DNA of 64,000 nucleotides from Liolophura sinensis (GCF_032854445.1 NC_088301.1:14008281-14072280), one strand, 5' to 3'. Counted from the stretch's first letter, positions 50,423 to 63,815 are shown. The notes: generated by a model not told the origin, from the letters alone. Program-made: numbers and translations.

Positions 50423-51442
50423 AAACAGGTATATCAATTTATGAATATATTTCATGATGAATATTTCATTTATACGACGGCGGCAAGTGTATTAATACTA
50501 TTTATGAAAGTTGAAAGTTTCAAAGATTGACGGTTATCCCCTGTCAAGATTTTGTGGTTGCTTTTTCCCAGGAATGACATGGAAGGCACCAATACTTATT
50601 GGAGACATTTCATTTTTGGGGTCTCAGTTACAGCACTAAGTTTTAACATTGTCGTTACATGCAAACTTTATGTGAGTCTGATTTCATCTCCTCTAATCTG
50701 TTACCCACTGCAATGTGAATCAGAGGTTACCCGAATGGTCAGGTGTTAGAAAGGGTGAATCGTCATAAACCCATCCAGTCCTCCTCAACCCCAGGAAATA
50801 TATGATCTTGACCATAGTATAAACCACGTGTAGATAAAGTGGGACACCAGACAGGTATTGCACTTGGCGGCTTTTATGGTTTTCACAAATACTGACCAAA
50901 GATCACTCAGCCAACTGGCTTCTGGCCAATGCGATCGAAGGCTCGAATCCAGCTCACGCTATTAATAAATAAATCTATGTATTTTTAATTTTTTTTAACA
51001 GTTTTGAACGGTCTTACATCATCATGGTGAAATATACTACAGTCGCGTGTTGGTGATTTTTCAGTTAGCTGGCCCAAAACAAGTAATGGTTTACTCAAGG
51101 CATTGTGGATTTCGTCACCGAAACATCTAGATTTATAAACATTACACCTGTAGCAAACTGAGCAATTCTGGAGAATATCATTAAACACCATTCATTGAAA
51201 AACAAAAAATATAAAACAGTGTTTGAGTCATTATGATCAAAATGCACTTTATTTAGACTGGGATGTGGCAAAACTTAACATATATATACAGAATATATAT
51301 GGAACACTATTCTATGGAATTATTTCCACCAGACCGCAGCCTGCTCCATAATTCCATATTATTTTTTGTAACACATATATAGATTGCAACAATGCATAAC
51401 GAAAAATCAGCAGGTAAATTGCCAAGCTTGTAGATCGATTTT

Positions 51443-51472
51443 GATGTATGTATGTATGTATGTATGTATGTA
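51443..51472. repeat. (ATGT)n microsatellite
   Basis: About seven perfect tetramers. Confidence 0.9.
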
Positions 51473-51857
51473 TAATGTTATAATATAGCTGTAAATAGAC
51501 TGATTGTACATAGCTGAGTTATGGACTAAAATATCTGATTGGCCATCGGTATATATTCATCAGCAGTATTTTCTACATATATTAACTTTACACCATTTGA
51601 GTAAACATGTATATTTGAAAAAGAAGGCAAAGCCCTAAGTATACATCGGTGAACTTGTCTCGGTACACCGAAATTCAGTAAAGCAAGAGACAGTACAGAT
51701 ATATCATAGCGTGTAATGAGTCAGTTATCTATTTATTTCGTTGATGACATTAAGCTGTCGACGGTGCTCTCGTGTGGCCTTGCATGATGTTTACTTAAAA
51801 TCACTGGCAGGGACATCCCTGCTCAGTTTGCTTAGCGCGCAAGTGCTGCGTAATGAC

Positions 51858-52078
51858 ACAGGAGCCTTTCACCAATGTGGTCGCTGTGAGTTCAAGACCA
51901 GCTCATGCTGGCTTCCTCTCCAGCTGTACGTGAGAAGGTCTGACAGCAATCTGCGGATGGTCGTGGGGTTTCCCCACGGCTCTTCCCGGTTTTCTCCCAC
52001 CATAGTGCTGGCCGCCCTGTATAAGTGAAATAATTTTGAGTACGGCGTAAACGCCAATCAAATAATAAATGAATAAAA
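51858..52078 (+). mobile_element. SINE family A, nearly complete
   Basis: AGGAGCCTTTCACCAATGTG, GTGAGTTCAAGACCAGCTC, CTCCCACCATAGTGCTGG, tail GAGTACGGCGTAAACGCCAA. Confidence 0.9.
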
Positions 52079-53489
52079 ATCACTGGCTTTCCACAAATAT
52101 GATGTATGTATATAAATATAAGCGTCAAGTCCGACATTCATATACCATTGGTAGTCCGTAAAGGGCGTTGTAAGTCGATAATCGCAAGATCCATTTTCAA
52201 ACAACGTTTAAACACTAACTCCAAAGGACGAAGGTATGTAAGAAATTATACAATAAGAAATAAAGCCGGTAACCACACAAGAGAGAAGCGGTCATCAGTT
52301 TTCAATGATGCGGGCAGACAATGAATATTCCAGGCATGAATTCCATATCAAAGTTCAAATTCGCAGTCCGTGAATGAGTTCCATGTCAAATAACAATTAA
52401 AGAAGTATCTCAGTCGCGCTTTAATTGCAGCTGTTCATAAAGGCATCATTCTGATGTAATTAGCATGGCTACCTTTACAGCCCACTATCCCCAGGTTAAG
52501 CGGTATTAGATACAGTTTGAAAATGACGAGCGTTACAGACCCTAACCGATCAGATTGTGATTCAAAAGTAACGGACGATTAACGTCTTTCCCTGTTAATA
52601 TGTGAAGATCTCTATGTTGTTAAATACCATGTACGTGATAGATATGTACATAGGGATAACAGCGCCGTTTATGTGGTTGATCACAATGCAGTTCGCCAGA
52701 GATTCTGAACGCTCTGTCCATACCTGCCAACGAGAGTGTTATACTCGTTGTAAAATTTGAGAAACTTAGAATGAAGGCGTTTGATGGAGTATCCTTGAAA
52801 AACTAGTTTTTGAACTAGCAACTTGTGACGCAGATTAAAGTCATCACAATTAACGCAAGATCTGACAAATGCTACAAGGCCAGATATGTATACGCCATAT
52901 GCAGGACCCTTTGGTATATTGCTATCTAAATAAGGATATTTACAATATCAAAATTAAATTTATCCCTTTGTCGTAAAGGCGGCGTGTATGTCACTTGAAC
53001 ATGGAAGAGTTCGCCACTGACGCTCCAAAGGCTGGTGGTTTACTCCAGAACACCCGAGGTTTCCCTAGCTATAAAAGAGGCTGTTTCGTAAAGCCGAAAA
53101 CTGAGTACTGGTACGTCGTAAAACTATAAACAAAATATCATCATAAGCCAATGACGGTTTTTAGGAACTGTTCGGAATAGGACGCAAGGCATATGAAAGC
53201 AGATGCAGGCGGGAAGACAAACATACCTGTAGGTAGTTTTTGGGAAATATCAGTACAGAAAGAATAGGCCTAAATGATTCACTAGACATTGTTGTTTACC
53301 TCCATTCTCAACAATTGTAATTAATAAGATGGCGGTCAGTTGTGTGGGTGAATAAAATCGCAGTCCACGGATAAACCACCCACATCTGGCAAGTTACTAA
53401 CGAACCATCCTACTTATGATTTACACGTCATATTAGTGGAAGAAAAGTGGCAATGAACGAAAATCAGATTGTGTTTGAAGAGAGTATTA

Positions 53490-56460
53490 CCGGTTTAGCT
53501 ATGTGTAAGAGGGAACCTAGTGTATGTAAAACGATACCGTGTGTTTGACTAGAGTATTACCAGGCGTATATGTAAGAGAGCATACAGGGTATGCTAACGA
53601 TACCGTGTGTTTGACAAGAGTATTGCCCAGGCATATATGTAAGAGAGCATACAGGGTATGCTAACGATACCGTGTGTTTGACGAGAGTATTGCCAGGCGT
53701 ATATGTAAGAGAGCATACAGTGTATGATAACGATACCGTGTGTTTGACGAGAGTATTGCCAGCGTATATGTAAGAGAGCATACAGGGTATGCTAACGATA
53801 CCGTGTGTTTGACGAGAGTATTGCCAGGCGTATATGTAAGAGAGCATACAGTGTATGCTAACGATGCCGTGTGTTTGACAAGAATGTTGCCAGGTGTAGA
53901 TGTAAGAGGGGACATGGTGTGTGTAAACGATGCCATGTGTTTAACAGAGGATTGCCAGGCATATATTTAAGAGGGACATGGGGTATGTAAATAATGTCAT
54001 GAGTTTGACAAGAGTGTTGCCAGGCCTATATGTAAGAGGGGACAGGGTGTATGTATACGATACCATGTGTTTTACGAGAGTATTGCTAGACCTATATTTA
54101 AGACGGGACATGGGTGTATGTAAAACGATGCCATGTGTTTGACGAGAGTACTTCAAGGTCTATATATAAGAGAGGAATAGTGTACGTAAACGATGCCATG
54201 TGTTTAGACGAGAGTATTGCTAGACCTATATGTAAGAGGGGGACATGGTGTGTGTAAACGATGCCCATGTGTTTGACGAGAGTACTTCAAGGTCTATATA
54301 TAAGAGAGGATATAGTGTACGTAAACCATGCCATGTGTTTGACGAGAGTATTGCTAGACCTATATGTAAGAGGGGACATGGTGTATGTAAACGATGCCAT
54401 GAGTTTGAGGAGAGTGTTGCCAGGCCTATATGTAAGAGGGACATAGTGAATGTAACGATGCCATGTGTTTGACAAGAACATTGTCAGGCCTATATGTAAG
54501 AGGTACGTAGTGAATGTAACGACGCCAGGTGTTTGACAAGAGCATTGTCTGAACTATATGTCCGAAGGGACATGGTGTATGTATACGATGCCATGTGTTT
54601 GACTAGAGTATTGTCACACCTATATGTAAGAGGGACATAGTGTATGTAAACGATGGCATGAGTTTGACGAGAGTATTGCCAGACCTATATGTAAGAGGAG
54701 AAATAGTGTACGTAAACGATGCCATGTGTTGACGAGAGTTTTGCTAGACCTATATCTAAGAGGAGAAATAATGTATGTAAACAATGCCATGTGTTTGACG
54801 AGAGTATTGCTAGACTATATGTAAGAGGAGACATAGTGTATGTAAACGATGGCATGAGTTTGACGAGAGTATTGTCAAGCCTATATGTAAGAGGAGAGAT
54901 AGTGTACGTAAACGATGCCATGTGTTTGACGAGAGTATTGCTAGACCTATATGTAAGAGGGACATAATGTACGTAAACGATGCCATGTGTTTGACTAGAG
55001 TATTGCTAGACCTATATGTAAGAGGAGAAATAGTGTATGTAAACGATGTCGTGTGTTTGACGAGACTATTGCTAGACCTATATGTAAGAGGGACATAATG
55101 TACGTAAACGATGCCATGTGTTTGACTAGAGTATTGCCAGACCTATATGTAAGAGGGACATAATGTACGTAAACGATGCCATGTGTTTGACGAGAGTATT
55201 GCTAGACCTATATGTAAGAGGAGAAATAGTGTACGTAAACGATGTCATGTGTTTGACGAGAGTATTGCTAGACCTATATGTAAGAGGGACATAATGTACG
55301 TAAACGATGCCATGTGTTTGACTAGAGTATTGCTAGACCTATATGTAAGAGGAGAAATAGTGTATGTAAACGATGCCATGTGTTTGACGAGAGTATTGCT
55401 AGACCTATATCTAAGAGGAGAAATAATGTATGTAAACAATGCCATGTGTTTGACGAGAGTATTGCTAGACCTATATCTAAGAGGAGAAATAGTGTATGTA
55501 AACGATGTCATGTGTTTGACGAGAGTATTGCTAGACCTATATGTAAGAGGGACATAATGTACGTAAACGATGCCATGTGTTTGACTAGAGTATTGCTAGA
55601 CCTATATGTAAGAGGGACATAATGTACGTAAACGATGCCATGTGTTTGACGAGAGTATTGCTAGACCTATATGTAAGAGGAGAAATAGTGTACGTAAACG
55701 ATGTCATGTGTTTGACTAGAGTATTGCTAGACCTATATGTAAGAGGGACATAATGTACGTAAACGATGCCATGTGTTTGACTAGAGTATTGCTAGACCTG
55801 TATGTAAGAGGAGAAATAGTGTACGTAAACGATGTCATGTGTTTGACTAGAGTATTGCTAGACCTATATGTAAGAGGGACATAATGTACGTAAACGATGC
55901 CATGTGTTTGACGAGAGTATTGTCAGGCCTATATGTAAGAGGAGATATAGTGTATGTAAACGATGGCATGAGTTTGACGAGAGTATTGTCACACCTATAT
56001 GTAAGAGGGACATAGTGTATGTAAACGATGCCATGTGTTTGACGAGAGTATTGTCACACCTATATGTAAGAGGAGAAATAGTGTATGTAAACGATGCCAT
56101 GTGTTTGACGAGAGTATTGCTAGACCTATATCTAAGAGGGGACATGGTGTATGTAAACGATATCATGTGTTTGACGAGAGTACTGCTAGGCCTATATCTA
56201 AGAGGGGACATAGTGTATGTAAACGATGCCATGTGTTTGACGAGAGTATTGCTAGACCTATAAGAGGAGAAATAATGTATGTAAACAATGCCATGTGTTT
56301 GACGAGAGTATTGCTAGACCTATATCTAAGAGGGGACATGGTGTATGTAAACGATATCATGTGTTTGACGAGAGTATTGCTAGACCTATATCTAAGAGGG
56401 GACATGGTGTGTGTAAACGATGCCATGTGTTTGACGAGAATATTGTCTGGTGTATTTTCA
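53490..56460. repeat. 3-kb minisatellite, about 45 units of 65-67 bp
   Basis: Unit core: GCCATGTGTTTGACGAGAGT, ATTGCTAGACCTATATGTAA, then one of three spacers. The left segment to about 53930 has AGAGAGCATACAGTGTATGC. Further right, AGGAGAAATAGTGTA units of 66 bp and AGGGACATAATGTA units of 65 bp alternate in blocks. Runs of 66-bp units keep open frames on both strands (22-residue periods), but 65-bp units break them, so no protein is expected. Units diverge more at the left end. Confidence 0.97.
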
Positions 56461-57085
56461 TATATGGGACATATAAGATATCTAAGTCTGTATGGCAAGT
56501 TACTTGCATATGTCAAAAGGCAATATAAGTCAGAAAACACAATAGTTCTAATTTAACATGCATACTGAATAACTTTAACATATACACAAGTTTTAGTGAA
56601 GGCGAAGATGAATATCGCCAAATCATTTTTGCAATAAAATGTCATATTTAGCACTAGTTAATAAATATGCAAAAGTAGCCAAAATCTTTGGTGAAGCCCA
56701 GCAGTTTCAATGTAAAATTCATGTGTTTATACGATCTACAATGTAAACTTCAGTTCAGGATACAATGCTGAACATATCTACAAAAGCAAAGTCGCATATA
56801 TACTCGTGATAAAGAGAAAAAAGTGTAAATAAAATATACACCTCCAGTGGCTCTAACAATTGACAATGAATACATTTCAATAAAAACATTTCTGCTGTAA
56901 AGGAAAACGCCAGGATGTAAAAAAAAGGGGGGAAACGAAACCATTTCGAGGACGATTTCCCAAACTTGGGTAAGATACCATGTTTGATGAGATAGTGTTG
57001 CCATGGCGATGAAACCACGGTGAGCTGCTGCATGCAACGACATCCTCTTGTCATGACGATGATGACGATGAAGATGGTGATGCGA

Positions 57086-57187
57086 TTATAATCTGTAAGC
57101 GTTTCTCATCATCAAGTCAAAGTAAGCGTCGCTGTCCACACAGGCGCTCACACCACTGTAGTAGTTCACAAATTCGGTCTTTGTAAT
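57086..57187 (-). CDS. terminal exon of a calcyphosin-like EF-hand gene, distal copy
   Basis: Read on the - strand, a CTTTCAG-type acceptor is followed by 33 codons and [21 protein letters not shown], then [15 protein letters not shown]. This is the C-terminal end of the calcyphosin / crustacean p23 family of cytosolic calcium-binding proteins, whose last EF-hand sits in the sequence [15 protein letters not shown]. It differs from the copy at 62548 at only four residues. No other exon of the family is visible between the two. It is either an alternative last exon of the same gene or the remnant of a tandem duplicate. Confidence 0.85.
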   Translation of the reverse strand: MTKTEFVNYYSGVSACVDSDAYFDLMMRNAYRL

Positions 57188-57999
57188 CTGAAAGTAAAAC
57201 AAGAACGGACATGAAAAAGTTTGGAAATGTGTCATGCAAAATACCCCTACCCCGACACCCGTCCGGTTTAAGTTTGACTGTCCTCTCTCCATTCTTTTTC
57301 GCAGAAAATCAACAAAACAAAGCGGAACTGCTATTGAAAACTTTAGAAATGTTATAGATTTGCAAGTATTTAAGCATTTACTCGAACAGTTAACACTAAA
57401 TGAGGTATATTGCCAAGGTGTCGTATTTCACCGGTTACACATGACTATCACTTGCCAATTATCACACTGTCGTTGTGGCTCTGTTTTTTACTTTTTTATT
57501 ATTTCATTGGGCCGCCAGGTTTAAGGGTGGGTCAAATTGGAGTTCCCATAGAGAACCAACACCCAAACATTGCCACATATAGAGGTTCACAAAACCCTTG
57601 CCTTTCGTGACTCAATGTCAAGATCTTCCCCGTACAGAAAAAAATGCACTTAACGAAGTCTCTCTCAAACCGACACATTAAAATCTTTAAAAAGTTTGAA
57701 TCTAAAAAAGACTCAAATTCAGATTGGTCACATTTGTTATATCCCCACATAATTCATCTAAAATCTAGGACAAATATTAGTAGTGTTGAAAGTAAAATAT
57801 TACATTTCTTTACCAGCCTTTTGGAAAAGTAAAGATATCAGAACGATGTTCATTAGATGGTGTAACAAAGTGAGAAAAAAGAAACTCAATATTCTTGCTA
57901 GAATTACATATATTGGCTAAAATGAGCACTTAAACCAGAAAGTTATGTATACCATGTTTACATTTCGCAAACCCAACAGTAAGATAATATTTGGCGTGC

Positions 58000-58245
58000 G
58001 TTGGCCTATCACGAAGATTTAGTGCTTGGTACAAATTATGAAGATTTAGTCTGTGGCCCGAATCACGAAGATTTATTGTGTGGCTTAAATCACGAAGATT
58101 TGGCGTGTCGCCCAAATTATAATGGTTTAGACTTTGGCCCAAATCACGAAGATTTAGTGTGTAGCCCAAATCACGAAGATTTAGTGTGTGGCCCAAATCG
58201 TGAAGATTTTGTGTATGGCTCAAATTATAAAGATTTGTCGTGTGT
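58000..58245. repeat. 27-bp minisatellite, about nine units, between the two EF-hand exons
   Basis: AATCACGAAGATTTAGTGTG then TGGCCCA. Since 27 is a multiple of three, one frame stays open as a 9-residue repeat of the type NHEDLVCGP. No start context, splice site or homology supports a protein. Confidence 0.9.
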
Positions 58246-58447
58246 CATCCAAATTGTGCTTCGAATGCAATTGTGCAATTCTGGCTCAAGTTCGAAGTAC
58301 CCCCCCACCCATCTCTCCTGATAAAATGACAACTTATGTGTACGACCGAATCAACCTTATACTAAATCTTACTAAATCCATATCTTTAAACAACTTTGTT
58401 AAACTTCAATTCTTTCAATGATAGAGGGCGTGCATCTGCATGGGTGC

Positions 58448-58830
58448 TAAGGTTTAAGAGCAACGTTTGAAGATAGGGATGTGGTTCAGTGCTTAGAGAG
58501 GCTTGAAGTGTTGGCTGATAAAATGGTCTTGAATGATTTTGAAACGCCAATTATAATTAACGTGTTCGTAGGAACAATGGAATATTGAATTTATGGATAT
58601 TAAGGTTTAGAAGCAACGCATGGAGATTGAGAGGGCCAGAGGTTAGTGTTTAGAGGTACTCCAAAGGTTGATTAATAAAATGATCTTAAATGATTTGGAA
58701 ACGCCAATGATAATTAACACGTTCGTTTGAAAGATTGAATATTGCATTTATGGATATTATAATAACTGAAGGTTTAAGAACAACACGTGGGGATAATGCC
58801 GTGGTTCAATATTAGAGCGGCTTGAATTTC
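58448..58830. repeat. about 180-bp tandem duplication, 2.3 copies
   Basis: AAGGTTTAAGAGCAACG-, GATTTTGAAACGCCAAT- and TAATTAACGTGTTCGT-type blocks recur in order. Copies differ at roughly one base in six, so this is not recent. Confidence 0.75.
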
Positions 58831-59104
58831 AATCGCTAACAGACGCGATATGTACGGGTTCAAACCCAGCTTAAGGCAGCTTACCCAATCCATTCTCATG
58901 CAGCACTTATGGGGCTGTGCTTACGATAAAGCGATACAGACGATGCTCGTGTTGCAGTTTGCTCATTTTTTCGTAGACTACTCGTCTTTCACCGACTTGT
59001 GGGAAAGTTCGCCAGTGTAACATTCCAATGGTGAATGGTTGACGACGGGTACTTCGGTTTCCCCCACACCAATCGTATAAGGGAAATACTCCTGAGTATG
59101 GCGT
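58830..59104 (+). mobile_element. diverged SINE, family A-like
   Basis: GGGTTCAAACCCAGCTTAAG is a B-box-like head; CGGTTTCCCCCACACCAATC and GTATAAGGGAAATACTCCTG then AGTATGGCGTTACAC form a family A body and tail. Confidence 0.65.
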
Positions 59105-59368
59105 TACACTCAAAAACTTGATCTGTTAATTTTAGCAGAAAGTCTGTCGCCTGAGTGATGTTAGAATGTATTCTGTTGTCATAACATAATACTTTGTCAT
59201 ATTCAACATAATATCCTGTTAATCTATAACAGAATCCTTATGTTGAATTAATAGAATGTGTGTATTATATTTAACGAAATAATCTGCTGCAGTAGCGGAA
59301 TACATTCCAGCATAACTCAGACAACACTTTATGTTGAATTTAGCAGATTATCTTTTTGAGTGTAAACA
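59105..59368. mobile_element. MITE family H
   Basis: Left end TTACACTCAAAAACTTGATC then TGTTAATTTTAGCAG; right end TTTAGCAGATTATCTTTTTG then AGTGTAAAC, its imperfect inverse. AT-rich interior with several CTGTT/AACAG motifs. About 264 bp. Confidence 0.65.
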
Positions 59369-59479
59369 ATCATATAAAAAATAAAACGAAGCGAAAGTCA
59401 GGCTTAAAGTGCCAAATGCCATTGCCCATATATATGTATTGCGCTTACATGTAGTCTCCAATATTTACCATATCAAGAT

Positions 59480-59800
59480 ATCGCAAAGCTTGGGTGTTTT
59501 TGATTTCCACACTTGGGTGTTTTTGATTTCCATACTTGGTGTTTTTGATTTCCATTCTTGGGCGTTTTTGATTTCTATACTTGGGCGTTTTTGATTTCCA
59601 TACTTGGGCGTTTTTGATTTCCATACTTGGACGTTTTTGTTTTCCATACTTGGGTGTTTTTAATATCCATATTTGGGCGTTTTTGATGTTTTTGATTTCC
59701 ATACTTGGGCGTTTTAGATTTCCATACTTGGGTGTTTTTGATTTCCATACTTGGGTGTTTTTGATTTCTATACTTGGGTGTTTTTGATTTTCCCTACAGG
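59480..59800. repeat. 23-bp minisatellite
   Basis: About 13 copies of TTGGGCGTTTTTGATTTCCA then TAC. Both strands remain open across three-unit (69-bp) periods by chance of composition. Confidence 0.95.
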
Positions 59801-62084
59801 TATTTTTGGTAACGGTGTAATGATATAACTTACAAGCCTGCATACAGATAGAGGCGTATATCTGTATAGGCCTATAGGCAGCTGATCCTTAAACCCCAGA
59901 GAAACAGTTAGATGACGATTATGTTAGACGGATTATATTATTCTATTGGATATAAGCTGCTTTTTGATCAATCAAATGCAGACTCGAACGATCCAAAGCT
60001 AGAAACAGCCTCTTCAACCGGAACTAGAACGTGTTCAGGTTATATGTATATACATGCGCAGTACATGAAAAAGCATCAAATTAGTACCTAGAGGAGGTAA
60101 CTGCCTACTGAACTGATTGTCGTAAAAATGAAGAAAGCATTCGTTTGAGTCATTGGAATGGCATTTACCCAATTCTATGGCAAACCTCTAGCTAAGTATC
60201 TCATCGGGGATAACTTTATAAATTTTGATGCAACCGGCATGAAAACATCTTTGCGAGATAGACGCCATGAACACCCGGGGGTGGGGGACAGGAGAGTTGG
60301 TTTCCACGAGGGGAGTAAGTGTCTGGTAACAATATCTCATATGCATGTGCATGCTGAACTGGCAAAGGCATTCATTTATGCACGATAGGTCAGTAAATAT
60401 AGGCCTACTTTGCTTCATTCGCTTGACTGTCCTTGTTTGATCGAATGTGGCATGCACACACATGCAGACGCCTACTTTGGATTTCCCTCCATTCTCCATT
60501 CCAAGGGAACAAATATCTCACCCTTTAACCTTTTAGTGCGAGTCTCTCCTACCACCACCCCCTCCCCTCTACCTATGGGATCAGTATTTACACAAAAGAC
60601 AGAAAAGGCTTGATAAAGCAAAAAGGCCAGTTCACTACACACAGTAATAATATACATGTAAATATTTATTCAATTGTATGATCTAATCGAGTAACGAATG
60701 TATACATTTTATCAAATTAGTTTAATGTTCATCTATACGGCACATAACTATGCATGTAACTTACAGTATTGGGATAGTTATACCTATTCAAACATTTGAT
60801 AAACACCAAACTACTGTTACAATAAATGTTGTAGTAAATGTAAATAAAGGTAAAATGCCACAGTCATTCACAAAGTACAATCAGCTATCACCATAACTAT
60901 ATAGGCCTATAGCTACCGTGTACAAAAAATCTTCGGACACCAGTTCAGTTATATAAACAAAATAATGTTGCATGTTTGACGGGTATTTGACAAAGGGTAT
61001 ATGGCAAATACTTTTTGTTTTTTGATACAGAAAGGTTTGTGAGGTAAGTAGTATTCGAATACTTTTTTGAATACTGTGATCTAATACTGAACATAGTTGT
61101 TCAGGTGTAAAGCATCCAAATGACTGAAATTTAAATGAACTCCCAAAAAATCTGTGGCAGATTTATATATAGTCAACTTGCAACAAGAAATTTTATATAA
61201 AAACATGCAAAATAGTTCATCATTTTCCAGTATCCCCGCCACACGCATTTTCAGAAGGTCTATATTTGTAGACGCTCTCTATATACTGCGAGCAATGCAT
61301 GATTTGAAGATTTGTGACAACGCTTCAAGGCCAAAACAATTGGGGGAGGGGGGGGGGCATATACTGGTCAGAATCCACTGTGTAAAAACAACGCCGGGTG
61401 TTCTTGCACTGAACTTTGAACATTTGAGCTTCGTTTGCTGAAAAGGGTAGAAATGCTTATATTCACCCTATATGCTTAATTCGCCTGTACCCTGATCATT
61501 TTCTCCAGTGACAGCCCATTAAAACGTGTACGCGTGACCACACCCAACCCTTTTTCCGAGTGTAAAAACTTGTGTGACCTTCACAGTTCCATATGGATGT
61601 ATAGACCTTCACGCACCATATATCAAATTCACAACCCCTACAGATACTGAATAAAAAAGCCATATACCAAAAAACACACAAGAACAGGCAAGTACGAGAT
61701 ACAGAGGCAGAAGCACTGAACATAAATAAGACTGAAGACAATAAAAAAAACCAGTCTCATTACACAGTCAAGAACAGACAAGCTGTGTGTACATTTTGAG
61801 TGAGTCATTTTACAACAGTTTATTTACATCATTCATTTAGAATAAGACAGTCGCCGTCTAAAAACCCAAGTCAGTAAAATAATTAAGCATTTTACCACTA
61901 ACAGAAGGACAGCCAAACAGTAAGCTCTGTATACACGAGTAATTAAATAAATGTCTCTTGAATCGATGCTGACAGAAACACTGGTGTCAGAATTGTGTAC
62001 TTCTTCCTTTTAACCAGTTATATCAGTGCTACCCGCACATACTCATTCCTTTTAATCAAACATACTTTTAGTTGGTTAAATTTC

Positions 62085-62312
62085 TTTATTTATTTATTTG
62101 ATTGGTATTTACACCGTCATCAAGAATCTTTCACTTAGACCAAGGCAGGTAGCATTGTGAGGGGAGTAAACCGGGCAATCATTCGCATGCTGCTGACAGA
62201 CCTTTTCCCTTACGACCGGAGAGAAAGCCAGCATGAGTAGAATTTGAACCCACGGGCTCCTGGGTTACTGTGCTGCGCTGGAACGCTGGCCACTACGCCA
62301 TGGAGGTCCCTA
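62085..62312 (-). mobile_element. SINE family A, full length but diverged
   Basis: TTTATTTGATTGGTATTTAC tail; GAATTTGAACCCACGGGCTC; head complement ending CGCCATGGAGGTCCC. It sits about 240 bases past the proximal EF-hand terminal exon. Confidence 0.9.
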
Positions 62313-62547
62313 TGTGGTTAAAGGGAAGAGGGGCTGAAAACTGTGATATCAGTGCTTGTGGTCTGAAATACACGCTCTTCAGAAGACTCGGGATGCCACC
62401 AATTTGAAATAAATGGTCAATAAATTATAAATGCTATGAGTTCTTATATAAAAATTCATGTATATACAGGTGAAGGACTGTGACGCGTAACACGTCACAA
62501 AGTAACGAATGACGTAGCAACTTTAGCGTGGTCTGCACGGTCAAAGG

Positions 62548-62718
<171 letters not shown>

Positions 62719-63309
62719 CTAGAGAGACTACTATACACAACAACAACAAGTAAACTGTTCAATAAATTAAACTATATAACATTCATCTATAACGTTCATT
62801 TAATCTAGTTTTGCTTTAGTGACCTTGCATGTGATCTGTTTTGGGCCCGTTTTACAAATCAGTTCTAACCGACGTAAGATTCATGACAATATAACGACCA
62901 ATTTATATATGCGTATGTACGTGGCAGAGAAGCAACAGCCATTTAAAATGCTCTTCTGTAGATCTCATCATTATGAGATCTTGATTATCTCAGAGGTATC
63001 GTTTTACCTTGTAAGAACTAAATAATTTTGTACAAATTTCTAGAGAGAATATTGTTACATGTATTAAGTTAGATCTAGAGAGCATACAAGAGAAAAATGT
63101 TGATAGCAAATATAGTCTAAGATGTTTAATTCATTGAACGACAAAAATTTGAACGCATGCATGCACACAAAACTATGTCCCACGATTAGATCTCGCTTAA
63201 AATTATGGAATATCAACAAGAAAAGAACAATGCATATATATATGAACAAAAAAATAAAAAATAATAACTTTATGAATACAGTTAAATTATTCATAGCCCA
63301 GTTGACATC

Positions 63310-63441
63310 AGCGATGAGCGCTAAGCGAGACAGTGACAAATACCATTTTCAACGTCTTTGGTAGGACCCGACTCGGGTTTGATCCCGGGTCCTCCGACTT
63401 CGAGGCGGACGCTCTAACCAACAGGCCATCGAAGCAGTCTC
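63310..63441 (-). mobile_element. SINE family C copy 2
   Basis: GCTAAGCGAGACAGTGACAA, CAAATACCATTTTCAACG and a well-preserved tRNA-like head, read on the - strand as GCTTCGATGGCCTGTTGGTT, AGAGCG, then GGGATCAAACCC (B box). Less diverged than the 41908 copy. Confidence 0.85.
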
Positions 63442-63616
63442 AGTGTATACTTGCACGGAGAAAGAGTTACAGGATCTGAAGTGCGCAAGCTTGATTGCAT
63501 GGCGTAATAACTCATGATATCAAAGGGGGCAATACGTGTCGTGGGATAGGCCTGTGGGGCAAAAGCTGTTTGGCGGGGATATGATTCAAAACAGTATACA
63601 TCTACATGGAATCGAC

Positions 63617-63648
63617 GGGGGTAGGGGGGGGATGAGTGGGGAGGGGGG
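63617..63648 (+). other. G-quadruplex-prone tract
   Basis: Four long G runs (5, 8, 4 and 6) spaced by TA, ATGAGT and A. It lies in what is probably an intron of the calcyphosin-like gene, on the non-template strand relative to + transcription. Confidence 0.5.
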
Positions 63649-63815
63649 CACAGCTAGCCTTGGGATACAATCCACAAGAAATGGCAAGGCAAGCTATATC
63701 AGTGATTTGGACGAGATGATCAATAATCAATAACAATCAATCAACTCCGAGTGACAGAATCGTCAATACCAGGCTGATGCTTTGGGCCCATGCAGTTACT
63801 CAAAACGTGCATTAG

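Larger units (their letters stand above)
48741..57085. other. intergenic region between CZIB and the calcyphosin-like gene
   Basis: No coding exon recognised. Contents: the CZIB 5' flank (48741-49000), the N gap, SINEs, an (ATGT)n tract near 51443-51472, unassigned AT-rich sequence 52080-53480 and the large 65-67-bp array. The open frame at 52106-52321 matches nothing I know. Confidence 0.5.
57188..62547. other. interval between the two calcyphosin-like terminal exons
   Basis: 5.36 kb without any recognisable EF-hand exon on the - strand. It contains two minisatellites, a tandem duplication, SINEs and a MITE; a G-rich run lies at 61342-61358. The rest (59830-62080) is unassigned AT-rich sequence. 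Confidence 0.55.

Noticed and set aside
53490-56460. CRISPR-like array
   Set aside because: Units are contiguous and fully repeated without unique spacers, and the genome is eukaryotic.
53557-56556. Apparent repeat proteins of up to 173 residues on both strands
   Set aside because: They come from a 66-bp unit lacking stops; 65-bp units shift the frame, and the strand-symmetrical openness shows no coding selection.
59445-59843. 132-codon open frame on the - strand
   Set aside because: A 23-bp minisatellite read through in 69-bp periods; lysine-rich pattern is the repeat itself.
63360-63441. tRNA gene on the - strand
   Set aside because: The head looks like a tRNA with A and B boxes, but it continues into a body shared with 41908-42032, so it is a SINE; the acceptor stem does not pair well.
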